Part shown: positions 35,501-42,926 of the stretch, in pieces | Position numbering within the stretch: the first letter of the stretch is position 1 | Layout: the number at the start of each line of letters is the position of its first letter | Source: Streptomyces sp. F001 | Lineage (GTDB): Bacteria; Actinomycetota; Actinomycetes; Streptomycetales; Streptomycetaceae | DNA length: 64,000 bases | Direction of reading: 5' to 3' | Assembly (NCBI RefSeq): GCF_004187715.1 | Contig: NZ_QZWF01000010.1 | Location: forward strand, 124,001 to 188,000 | Notes under the pieces: model-generated | Database searches by the model: none | What the model was told of the DNA's origin: nothing | The model's input: only the letters and a program-made list of their open reading frames with translations | Program-made: the position numbers and the translations under genes

Positions 35501-38315
35501 CCGGCACGCGGCCCTGCGTACCGCGATCGTCCCGGACGCCGACGGCGGACGGCAGCTGGAGGTACGGCGCCACCCGGCCGGCGAACTGGTCCGCTGGTCC
35601 GCGGTGGACGAGGGCACCGACGTCGACCGGCGGCTCCAGGAACTGATGGAACCGCCCTTCGACCTCGCGGTGTCCCCGCTGTGGCGGTTCGAACTGCTCG
35701 CCTACCCGTCCGGCGACCAGGTGCTGGTGTTCGGCGCCCACCACGCCGTCTCCGACCTGGCCTCGCTGATGCTGCTGGCCGACGAACTGGCCACCGCGCT
35801 AGGGCCTGTGCCGGAAGTGGCGCCTGCCGGGCGACGCCTGGCGGCACAGGCCCCAGGCGGCTCCCGGCCGCCCGCCGTCGTGTCCAACCGCGACATCGAG
35901 CTGCTGCTGCGCGCCCAGGCCGCGCGTCCGGCGGACGACCGCAGCCCGTCGGAGCCGTGGCGTGAGGAGTTCACCGGCGTCGAACGGCTCGACCTGGAAC
36001 TGGCCCGGCCGAGGCCCGAACAGCGGTCGTACCGCTCCGCCATGCTCCTGGTGGATCTGCCGCAGGACCTGCAGGACCGGGTGGCGGACCGGGCGGGCCG
36101 CCTCGGGATCACCCCGGCCGCGTTCTGGCTCGGCGCACTGACCGTGCATCTCGCCCGGCTGCGCGACCGGAACCGGTTCGTGCTCGCGGTGCCGGTGGAC
36201 ACCCGGATGCACGTCGGTGCCCTCGACGCGATCGGCTACTTCGGGCTGCCCATCCCGTTCGCCGCCCAGGTGGCGCCGGAGGAGAACACCGCCGACGTAC
36301 TGCGGCGCACCGACAGCCGCCTCAGCCGGGTGCTCGAACGCGGCGTCACGTTCTTCGACGTCATGTCCACGCTTGTGGAGGAAGGGCTCCACCGCCGTAA
36401 CGCGCCCCTGGTCGAGCTGTACTTCAACTACATGCCGCCGCAGGTCGGAACAGCACAGGGCATGACGGTCCTGCCGGCCGGCACCGGCCACTCCGATCTC
36501 GACCTGATGATCACGGTCATGCCCGGGCTCGGCAAGGTGGGCCTCGAGTACAACGTCGACGTCCTCGACGAGGCGAGCTGCGCAGCCCTCGGCCGGGACT
36601 ACCTCGCGCTGGCCGCGCAGATAGCCGAGGACCCGGCCACCCTGGTCGCGCCACCCGAGGACACGGCACCCGTCACCGCGCCCACCCCCGAACCTCCGGG
36701 TCAGATAGCCCTGGCCGCCACGTTCGCCCTCGGCAACCTCCCGGCCATGCTGGGGGTCGCCCTCGAGGACGCCGACGTCGAAGGCGGGCCCTTCGACGTC
36801 GTGGAAGCCCCCTACCACCAGGTACTCGCCGGCCTGCACGACCCGGGCAGCGTCCTCGCCCAGCCCTCGACCGTCGCCGGCCTGGTGCTGCTGCGCCCCG
36901 GTGACCTCACCCGCTTCGGCCCGACGACCGGCGACCTGCTGGCCGAACTCGCCGACGAATACCCCGCCGCGCTGCGCGCCCTCGCCGAACGCACGAAGAA
37001 GCCGCTCGTCGTGGGCTTCCTGCCGGAGCGGTCCGACGACGAGCGGCTGCGGGCGTGGGAACGGCAGGTGGTGTCACGGCTTCGGGACCAGCCGGGCATC
37101 GCCGTCCTCACCTCGGACTCGTGGGGCGACGACTACCCGCCGGACGAGATGTTCAACGAGACGACCGACGCGATCGCCCACCTGCCGTTCCACGAGGAGT
37201 TCCAGGCGAACGTGGCGCTACGGCTCGCCGACGTCGTCTGGAAGATCCGCCGCCGGGCACCCAAGGTCATCGTCGTCGACGGCGACGAGACGCTGTGGAG
37301 CGGCGTGGCCGGTGAGGTCGGGCCGGAGAACGTCGACCTGACCGGAGCCCGGGCACTGCTCGCCCGGCGGCTGCTGCGCTGGCGTGAGGCGGGCGTGCTG
37401 CTGGCGATGGTCTCCAACAACGACGAGGAGACCGTGCTCAGCATCCTGGACCGGCCGGACAGCCTGCTGCACCGGGAGCACTTCGCGGCGATCTCGGCCG
37501 CGTGGGAGCCGAAGTGGACACGGATCCTGAAGATCGCCGAGGAGCTGCGGCTCGGGCTGGACAGCTTCCTGTTCCTCGACGACAACCCGGTCGAAATCGC
37601 CGGTGTCCGCGCCCAGTTGCCCGAGGTGCTCTGTGTGACCTGCCCGAGCGCCGACGAACTGGACGGCTTCGTCACCCGGCTGTGGCCGATGGTGCCCCGG
37701 GCGGCGACGGCCGAGGACGCCGCGCGGGCCGAGTTCTACCGCCAGGAGCAGGTACGCGACGAGGCCCGCGCGCAGATGAGCTTCGCCGACTTCCTGGCGA
37801 ACCTGCGGCTGGAACTGGACATCCGGCCGGTCTCCGCCGAGACCGCCGAACGCACCGTCCAACTGAGCCGCCGTACCAACCAGTTCAACCTGCGGCCGCT
37901 CGCCCTGGACCCGGCCGCACTGGCCCGCCTCCAGGAGGACGGCGAGGTGTGGACGGCGACCGCGAGCGACCGGTTCGGCGCGTACGGGCAGATCGGCGTG
38001 CTGGCCGTACGGCAGGACGGAGACGTGCTCGAGGTGGTCGCCTGGATGATGAGCTGCCGGGTGCTCGGCCGCGGGGTGGAGGACCGGCTGCTGCAGTGGC
38101 TGGCCGACCGCGCCGAGGCCCTCGGGTGCCAGGCGGTGCGCCTCGTCGCCGAGCACACCCCACGCAACATTCCGGCCCGGCGTCTGGTCTCCCGCCTCGG
38201 CGGCGGCGACGTCGACGCGGCGCGGCTGGAGACGGCGATGACGCCGGCGCAACTCCGGGAGTTCCGTTCCTGGGACCTCGGACCGAACACCGCAGCGGAG
38301 GTCAGCAATGTCTGA
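32430..38315 (+). CDS. type I PKS-B, segment 2: AT4 end, DH, KR, ACP, condensation domain, FkbH domain
   Basis: True frame opens near 32363. DH4 (about 32850-33690) has HAVFGTVLLP and DAALQ. KR4 (34215-34860) has TGGTSGLG, an LHD variant of the LDD motif, and catalytic GQGSYAAAN. ACP4 (35060-35270) has GLDSVM. A condensation domain (35340-36640) carries HHAVSD, with both histidines and the Asp of the HHxxxDG motif but Leu for the Gly, and a late NYMPP segment. The last 540 residues are a complete FkbH-like protein: an SGNH-like N-terminal part (about 36700-37250), a HAD motif VVDGDETLWSG (usually DLDNTLWGG; nucleophile Asp at 37278) and a C-terminal part with MSCRVLGRGVE. FkbH enzymes load glyceryl units from 1,3-bisphosphoglycerate onto ACPs. 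Its place after C, at the end of the line, is unusual. The stop overlaps the next start by eight bases. Confidence 0.85.
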   Translation: MFSTVSGEVIDTAVMDAEYWFTNLRETVRFDTAVQNLLEAGHRVFVEASPHPVLLGAVTQNADHTRTSGVTAVGTLRRGEGGQARLLQSAAEVFVAGVEVDWSPWVQGGRLVDLPTYAFQRRRYWRPAAATTVDVGAAGLGAVRHPLLGAAVRLAGSDDVVLTGRVSRATHPWLEDHAVFGTVLLPGTAFVEMALRAGEEVGCPYVRELAVHAPLSLPEHAEVDVQVQVGAVQDGSRPVDVHSRPRRPDGTGEWTHHASAVLTEQGSVPTEVTGPLHGTAWPPAGAERLDAAAHYDTMAAAGLEYGPAFQGLSDVWRLGDEILARVTLPGRQAEEAATFGLHPALLDAALQAAAVDGLDGRTPLPFSFGTITLHTPGATEVRVRVAPAGRDTFTVELADPAGTPVARVDSLLVRPVTAGDLTTPESSTETLLSVEWSAYDGTADAGSDGTAPELTLLQAADPGPDAGDVVTRARAVLHETLDGLQAWLAQDRPASARLVVLTRGAVLTGAEDEGAEVNLVHAPVWGLVRAARTENPGRIVLVDVDSGTWDGLTDVTDLGITGDTPELAIRRGRTYVPVLRRQATDRTDGAAAALGTGTVLITGGTSGLGAQVARHVAGLGARHLLLLSRRGPDADGAEALRAELAAAGTQVSIRACDVADRAQLAQALRDIPAEYPLTAVIHSAGVLHDGVIESIDAEGLDAVLRPKIDAAWHLHELTAGTELAAFVVFSSVSGILGGAGQGSYAAANVFLDALMQQRRRGGRPGLSLAWGLWAETTGMTGHLAEADIERINRGGITVLGTEQGLTLLDAALSRDTADAVLVAVALDLPVLRTSEPNLLPPLLAGLFPPRRRVFAARSGRQTGGAGRVALDSQADVVERLRYRFASTMGFDTAELDVTAPLVGQGLDSVMAMQTRSLIESDFGRTLPIAQMFNGASIENIADHLIAGADDAQAGTAPEAEGAGTAEAENVPEVVLHPATRDVVRLLRAEQHGTPSVTHHIGLAVRLTTPTTRDRLSEVIADLAARHAALRTAIVPDADGGRQLEVRRHPAGELVRWSAVDEGTDVDRRLQELMEPPFDLAVSPLWRFELLAYPSGDQVLVFGAHHAVSDLASLMLLADELATALGPVPEVAPAGRRLAAQAPGGSRPPAVVSNRDIELLLRAQAARPADDRSPSEPWREEFTGVERLDLELARPRPEQRSYRSAMLLVDLPQDLQDRVADRAGRLGITPAAFWLGALTVHLARLRDRNRFVLAVPVDTRMHVGALDAIGYFGLPIPFAAQVAPEENTADVLRRTDSRLSRVLERGVTFFDVMSTLVEEGLHRRNAPLVELYFNYMPPQVGTAQGMTVLPAGTGHSDLDLMITVMPGLGKVGLEYNVDVLDEASCAALGRDYLALAAQIAEDPATLVAPPEDTAPVTAPTPEPPGQIALAATFALGNLPAMLGVALEDADVEGGPFDVVEAPYHQVLAGLHDPGSVLAQPSTVAGLVLLRPGDLTRFGPTTGDLLAELADEYPAALRALAERTKKPLVVGFLPERSDDERLRAWERQVVSRLRDQPGIAVLTSDSWGDDYPPDEMFNETTDAIAHLPFHEEFQANVALRLADVVWKIRRRAPKVIVVDGDETLWSGVAGEVGPENVDLTGARALLARRLLRWREAGVLLAMVSNNDEETVLSILDRPDSLLHREHFAAISAAWEPKWTRILKIAEELRLGLDSFLFLDDNPVEIAGVRAQLPEVLCVTCPSADELDGFVTRLWPMVPRAATAEDAARAEFYRQEQVRDEARAQMSFADFLANLRLELDIRPVSAETAERTVQLSRRTNQFNLRPLALDPAALARLQEDGEVWTATASDRFGAYGQIGVLAVRQDGDVLEVVAWMMSCRVLGRGVEDRLLQWLADRAEALGCQAVRLVAEHTPRNIPARRLVSRLGGGDVDAARLETAMTPAQLREFRSWDLGPNTAAEVSNV

Positions 38316-38577
38316 GGCGGGAAGCGGCACCAGCCGCAACCGCAGTGTCAGCCGTCGGCCCGAGGAGGAGGTGATCGAACGCCGCGGCCCTGGCCGGGCC
38401 CAGGCGGCCGACCTGCTGTCCCGCTTCCGCCGCCCGACCGAACCTCCGGCACCGGCCCTGCCTCCGACACCGGCCGGCGGGGTCACGGACGACGGGCGCA
38501 CCGCGACCGACGGCCCGCACCCCCCGGCCGCCGCTCCCGGCACCGCCCCACCGTCGACCAGGTGGCCGCCGCCATAG
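38308..38577 (+). CDS. N-terminal piece of the ACP-thioester reductase gene
   Basis: Begins at an ATG overlapping the end of PKS-B, with GGAGG seven bases upstream, so it is a genuine, coupled start. About 35 residues look like real protein (ending AQAADLLSRFRRP), followed by a Pro/Ala/Gly-rich linker. The frame ends in TAG at 38577, but the next frame picks up an ACP exactly there (VDQVAAAIATRAARFL). One extra C in the run at about 38546-38549 would fuse the two (reading GTAP-TVDQVAAA). I therefore read this as the 5' end of the gene continuing at 38562, broken by a one-base deletion, not as a separate gene. Confidence 0.6.
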   Translation: MSEAGSGTSRNRSVSRRPEEEVIERRGPGRAQAADLLSRFRRPTEPPAPALPPTPAGGVTDDGRTATDGPHPPAAAPGTAPPSTRWPPP

Positions 38578-40733
38578 CCACCCGGGCCGCCCGCTTCCTC
38601 CCCGCCACCTCTGCCGACCCGGAGACGGACCTCTTCGACGCCGGTCTGTCCTCCGTGGACGCGGTGGAACTCGTCGCGCTGATGGCGCGCGAGCTGGACG
38701 TCCGCGTCAGCCTGGACGACGTCTTCGCGGACGCCCGCCCCCGACGCCTCGCCCAGCGCTGGGCCACAGCCGCCGGACTGCCGACGCAGTCGAGCGCACC
38801 CACCGGCGCCGCCCCGGCCGTACGGGACGCACCCGCCGACGTCGTCCACGAGGACCTCGACATGATCCTCGCCGACCTCGCGCTGGCCGACCGGCTGCCC
38901 TGGAGCCGTCAGGCGGACCCGGTGCCGCCGCGCCGGATCCTGCTCACCGGCGCCACCGGCTTCCTCGGCAGCCATCTGCTCCTCGACCTCCTGCGTCAGG
39001 GCGACGCCCATGTGGTGTGCCTGGTGCGCGCGGCCGACGACGAGGCAGCCGAACGGCGGCTGGGCGAGGCGCTGGCGAGCTTCGACCAGCCGTGGTCCGC
39101 GGAGGTCCGCCGGAGAGTCACGGCGTACGCGGCGGACCTCCGGCAGCCGAGGCTCGGACTGACCGAGGACCGCTGGGACAGCCTCGCCCGCGAGGTCGAC
39201 TCGATCGTCAACGTCGCCGCCGCGGTCGACTTCCTGCGCGGCTACCCCTCGCTGCGCCAGACCAACGTCCTCGGCCCGCTGCACCTGGCGCAGCTGGCGA
39301 TGACCGGCCGCCCGAAGCCCCTGCACCACATCTCGTCCGTCGCCGTGTTCAACGAGGTCGGCATCGAGAAGATGGGCGAGGACGACCCGGTCGCACATGT
39401 GGACCGTCTGTTCGCGGGCTACGACAAGTCGAAGTGGGCCGCGGAGGCCGCGCTGCGACGGGCCCGCGAGCACGGCCTGACGGTGACGTTCCTGCGCCCC
39501 GGCGCGATCGGCGGGCACACCCGTACTGGCGTGTACAACCCGCGTGACCTCAGCACGGGTCTGATCGGCGCGTTCTCCCGCTTCCGTACCGTGCCGGCGT
39601 TCAAGTTCATGAACCTGGCGCCGGTGGACTGGATCAGCCGGGTCGCCTGCCGCGTGTGTTCACTTCGAAGCCGACTATGCCCCCGCACCTTCCGCACAAC
39701 TACAAACCTGACGGGCCGTGCGGAGACCCTGCCGGAGCTGGTCAAGGACATGAAGCTGGCCGGGATGAACGTCCGGATCGCGAACTGGCGGGACTGGCGG
39801 GACGACCTGCTGCGCCGCCAGGAGACGGACCCGGTGCCCGAACTCGACTTCCTGGTCCGTATCCTGCGCAGCCCCACCGCGGTGAAACTCTTCGAGGCGC
39901 TGATGTTCGGTCCCGCGGCCGGCGCGGACCGCACCGAGGCGTTCCTGGCCCGGCATCGCCTGCCCGCGCCCGAACGCTATGGATCGCAGGCCCAGTTGAA
40001 GGCCTTCGAGCGGATGGCCGAGGACGGCGTGGCCCGGCTGCCCAGCCGTGAGGACCCGCCGTACCTGTCGTTCCGCGAGCGGATGAAGGGACATGTCGGC
40101 CCGGTCGGCGAGGCGCCCGACACCCGGTGCCGGATGGCGTTCACGCTGTCCATCGCGAGCATGTACCAGGTCGTACGGCACCGGAAGGTCGACGTCCGCG
40201 GCCAGGTGACCTGCGAGCGGCTGCACCCGCAGCCGCTGACGGTGGTGGACGGCGAGATCTGGGTCCGCCCCGACGAGGGCGTCCCGCGTATGCACGGCAG
40301 CGATCATCCGCTGCTGCGCTACCGCCTGCTGCTGCAGGACCGGGACGGCGGCCGGTGGTGGCTGGAGGGCTGGAAGACGGCCCGCGCGCGTCGCGACTTC
40401 TGGAAGCAGACCCGCACGCTGGAGATCACCATCGGTCGCGAGGGCGGGCCGGCCGCCCTCGCCGGTGTGGTCCGCGTGCCCGGCAAGAGCTATGTCCCGG
40501 ACCAGATCGACGGCATCCAGGTCGACCCCCGGCTGTCCTCGCAGGAGCAGCGGCTGGCCAAGCTGGCGTGGCTGTCCTGGTTCTTCGTGCAGGTGGGCAT
40601 GGGGCTGGCGGAACCGTCCCTGCGGGCCGGCGCCGAACTCCTCGACCTGCGCCGGGACGCGATCGACCGGGAGAAGGACAAACTGCAGCGCAAGATCAGG
40701 AAGCTGATGATCCAGAGGGAGCAGATCCGATGA
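38562..40733 (+). CDS. ACP-thioester reductase with GMC-associated C-terminal domain
   Basis: Main part (723 residues) of a releasing enzyme; restored with 38308-38577 it has about 808 residues. Order: ACP (about 1-75; FDAGLSSVDAVEL, phosphopantetheine Ser in GLSS), then an NADPH-dependent thioester reductase of the extended-SDR type (about 125-430; TGATGFLGSH, NVAAAVDFLRG, catalytic YDKSK). The C-terminal domain (about 480-723) has LSFRERMKGHVG. That motif and the flanking beta-rich sequence resemble the domain linking GMC oxidoreductase and hydrolase parts in cholesterol-oxidase-like proteins. A short stretch (39653-39705) reads out of frame between two compensating indels. The next gene overlaps by four bases (ATGA). 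Expected reaction: reductive release of the chain as aldehyde or alcohol. Confidence 0.78.
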   Translation: MAAAIATRAARFLPATSADPETDLFDAGLSSVDAVELVALMARELDVRVSLDDVFADARPRRLAQRWATAAGLPTQSSAPTGAAPAVRDAPADVVHEDLDMILADLALADRLPWSRQADPVPPRRILLTGATGFLGSHLLLDLLRQGDAHVVCLVRAADDEAAERRLGEALASFDQPWSAEVRRRVTAYAADLRQPRLGLTEDRWDSLAREVDSIVNVAAAVDFLRGYPSLRQTNVLGPLHLAQLAMTGRPKPLHHISSVAVFNEVGIEKMGEDDPVAHVDRLFAGYDKSKWAAEAALRRAREHGLTVTFLRPGAIGGHTRTGVYNPRDLSTGLIGAFSRFRTVPAFKFMNLAPVDWISRVACRVCSLRSRLCPRTFRTTTNLTGRAETLPELVKDMKLAGMNVRIANWRDWRDDLLRRQETDPVPELDFLVRILRSPTAVKLFEALMFGPAAGADRTEAFLARHRLPAPERYGSQAQLKAFERMAEDGVARLPSREDPPYLSFRERMKGHVGPVGEAPDTRCRMAFTLSIASMYQVVRHRKVDVRGQVTCERLHPQPLTVVDGEIWVRPDEGVPRMHGSDHPLLRYRLLLQDRDGGRWWLEGWKTARARRDFWKQTRTLEITIGREGGPAALAGVVRVPGKSYVPDQIDGIQVDPRLSSQEQRLAKLAWLSWFFVQVGMGLAEPSLRAGAELLDLRRDAIDREKDKLQRKIRKLMIQREQIR

Positions 40734-41827
40734 CGCCGAGGCCCCTGCACACCGATCTCGGCGCCGCGATCGAGCAGATCCCCTTCACCGCCTCCGACGG
40801 CACGGAGCTCGGCCTGTGCCGGGTCGCGGCGAAGGGCGACGACTCCGAACGCCCGGCCGTGCTCGTGCTGCACGGCCTGACCGCGTCGGCGGACATGTTC
40901 CTGCTGCCGGAGACCCGCAACCTGGTCGACGTCCTGCTCGACGCCGGCTACGAGCCGTGGCTCCTCGACTGGCGGGGCAGCTGCCGGCTGCCCTACAACG
41001 AGGGCCGGGTCCGCTACACCTTCGACGACGTGGCGCTCTACGACATCCCCGAGGCGGTGTCCCTGATCCGCGAGCGGATCGACGGCCGCCCGCTGCTGGT
41101 CGTCGCGCACTGCATCGGCGCCATGTGCCTGTCGCTGAGCATGGCGGCGGGCCTGGTGCCGGGGCTGGCCGGCGTCGTCGCGCAGGGCGTGTTCCTCACA
41201 CCGAAGATGTCCTGGAAGACCCGGGTGCGGCTGCACTTCGGCGGCGAGCTGCTGCGGTCCCGGCTGGTCAACATCCCCACCGACTTCAAGAAGGTCGGGC
41301 TGTGGTCGAAGTACTCGCTGCTGTACGCGGAGGTCTCGCTCGGTGCCGAGTGCAAGGACCCCACCTGCCAGATCCTGCACAACGACTCGTGGGGCGTGGG
41401 CGGTTCGCTGTTCGAGCACGACAACCTCGACGTGCGCACCCACGACCGCCTCGCCGAGCTGTACGGCACGGTGCCGATGTGGATCCTGCCGCACCTGCGG
41501 AGCATCGAACTGGCCCACACGATGATGCGGTTCAACGACGGCGACGGCCGCTACGACGCGCTGCCGAAGAACGCGCTCGACAACGCGGGCAAGATCGAGG
41601 CACCTCTGATGCTGTTGTCCGGCAGCGACAACCGCTTCTGGTACGACTCCAACAAGCTGTGCCACGAGGTCCTGTCGAGCCGCTACCCCGACATGGACGT
41701 CCGCTACGTCGAGGTCCCGGGCTACGGCCACCTCGACACGTTCATCGGGCGCAACGCGGCCCTGGACGTGTTCGGACACATCGTGGACTTCCTGGACGAG
41801 TGCCGAGCCGTGCACACCGGAGTGTGA
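40730..41827 (+). CDS. alpha/beta hydrolase with cysteine nucleophile
   Basis: A 365-residue cytoplasmic alpha/beta hydrolase. The oxyanion region is VLVLHGLTASADMF. The nucleophile elbow reads VVAHCIGAM, with Cys where esterases have Ser. The acid is probably in LSGSDNRFW and the His in VPGYGHLDTFIG. The same AHCxGA elbow and LLDWR and DIPEAV blocks occur in hydrolase domains fused to cholesterol-oxidase-type GMC oxidoreductases. The preceding gene ends with the other domain of such fusions, so the two products may form one unit. ATG 40730 overlaps the reductase stop. It could act as an acyltransferase or thioesterase on the released or carrier-bound chain; the activity is not known. Confidence 0.8.
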   Translation: MTPRPLHTDLGAAIEQIPFTASDGTELGLCRVAAKGDDSERPAVLVLHGLTASADMFLLPETRNLVDVLLDAGYEPWLLDWRGSCRLPYNEGRVRYTFDDVALYDIPEAVSLIRERIDGRPLLVVAHCIGAMCLSLSMAAGLVPGLAGVVAQGVFLTPKMSWKTRVRLHFGGELLRSRLVNIPTDFKKVGLWSKYSLLYAEVSLGAECKDPTCQILHNDSWGVGGSLFEHDNLDVRTHDRLAELYGTVPMWILPHLRSIELAHTMMRFNDGDGRYDALPKNALDNAGKIEAPLMLLSGSDNRFWYDSNKLCHEVLSSRYPDMDVRYVEVPGYGHLDTFIGRNAALDVFGHIVDFLDECRAVHTGV

Positions 41828-41866
41828 CACCGTGCGACCAGGACCGAAGAGGGCAAAGGGAGCCGT

Positions 41867-42697
41867 ATGGGCAGGATCTGGCTGATCACGGGCGCGAGCA
41901 GCGGGTTCGGCCGCGCCCTCGCCGAGGCGGCGCTCGCCGCCGGCGACACCGTCGTCGGCGCGGCGCGGCGCCCCGAAGCGCTGGACGACCTGGTGGCCGC
42001 CCACCCCGGCCGCGTGGACCCGCTGCGGCTCGACGTCACCGACATCGCCGCGATCGACGCCGCGGTACGCGACGTCGTGGACCGGCACGGGCGGATCGAC
42101 GTGCTCGTCAACAACGCCGGCCGCACCCATGTCGGCGCCTTCGAGGAGACGACGGACGCCGAGCTGCGCGCCCTGTTCGACGTGCACGTCCTCGGCCCGG
42201 CGGCGCTGGTGCGGGCGGTGCTGCCGCATCTGCGCGAGCGGCGTTCGGGCGCGATCGTGCAGATGGGCAGCGTGGGCGGGCAGCTGTCGTTCGCGGGCTT
42301 CTCGGCGTACAGCGGCACGAAGTTCGCCCTGGAGGGCATGTCGGAGGCGCTCGCGGACGAGGTGCGGGAGTTCGGCATCAAGGTGCTGATCGTCGAGCCG
42401 GGCGCCTTCCGCACCTCGCTGTTCGAGGGCGGCCGGGCCGGTTTCAGCGCCGACAGCGGCGTGTACCCCAAGGTGGCGCAGACGCGTGCGTACGTCTCCG
42501 GCGGCGACGGCACCCAGGCCGGCGACCCGGCGAAGGCGGCGGCGGTCATCCTGGCCGCCCTGGACGCGCAGAAGACGCCGCTGCGCCTGCCGCTCGGCGA
42601 CGACGCGGTCACCGCCGTCCTCGACCACCTCGAGCAGGTGCGGGCCGATGTCACCGCCTGGGAGAAGAGCACTCGGAGCACCGCGTTCGACGAGTGA
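41867..42697 (+). CDS. short-chain dehydrogenase/reductase
   Basis: A 276-residue classical SDR: TGASSGFG cofactor loop (residues 8-15), NNAG motif (VLVNNAGRTHVG), catalytic Ser in MGSVGG and YSGTK. The basic residues AARRPE after the second strand favour NADP(H). It follows the hydrolase by 39 bases with a good ribosome binding site (AAGGGAG) and is closed by the terminator at 42707. As the last gene of the biosynthetic run it probably reduces the aldehyde made by the thioester reductase or sets an oxidation state on the product. Specificity is unknown. Confidence 0.85.
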   Translation: MGRIWLITGASSGFGRALAEAALAAGDTVVGAARRPEALDDLVAAHPGRVDPLRLDVTDIAAIDAAVRDVVDRHGRIDVLVNNAGRTHVGAFEETTDAELRALFDVHVLGPAALVRAVLPHLRERRSGAIVQMGSVGGQLSFAGFSAYSGTKFALEGMSEALADEVREFGIKVLIVEPGAFRTSLFEGGRAGFSADSGVYPKVAQTRAYVSGGDGTQAGDPAKAAAVILAALDAQKTPLRLPLGDDAVTAVLDHLEQVRADVTAWEKSTRSTAFDE

Positions 42698-42706
42698 TCC
42701 GGTGCG

Positions 42707-42742
42707 GGCCCTCCTGGCGGCGGCTTCGTCTTCAGGAGGGCC
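42707..42742 (+). terminator. terminator closing the biosynthetic operon
   Basis: GGCCCTCCTG (42707-42716) pairs perfectly with CAGGAGGGCC (42733-42742) around a 16-base loop, ten bases after the SDR stop codon. It marks the probable right end of the gene cluster. Confidence 0.65.
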
Positions 42743-42926
42743 TTGACGGTTCGTCATGTCGGCCGTATGGCCTGCCGGTTACATCCGTGCAGGGCCCTTG
42801 TGCAATTCCTGTGGAAGCCTCAATCTTTCGGCTGACGCACGGGTGAGCCACCGGGAATTGACATGTTCCTGCTCACCTGGGCGTCACCCCACACCAGCGC
42901 ACCACCGATTGAGGAGGACCCCTCAG

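Larger units (their letters stand above)
30144..38315 (+). other. PKS-B as one restored gene (module 4 plus C-FkbH)
   Basis: With indels at about 31685-31715, 31955 and 32362 corrected, 30144-38315 encodes one protein of about 2720 residues. Its order is docking-KS-AT-DH-KR-ACP-C-FkbH. All breaks lie within the AT block that is repeated in modules 1 and 2. It has no TE domain. Restoration is inferred by comparison with the intact module 1 AT. Confidence 0.7.
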
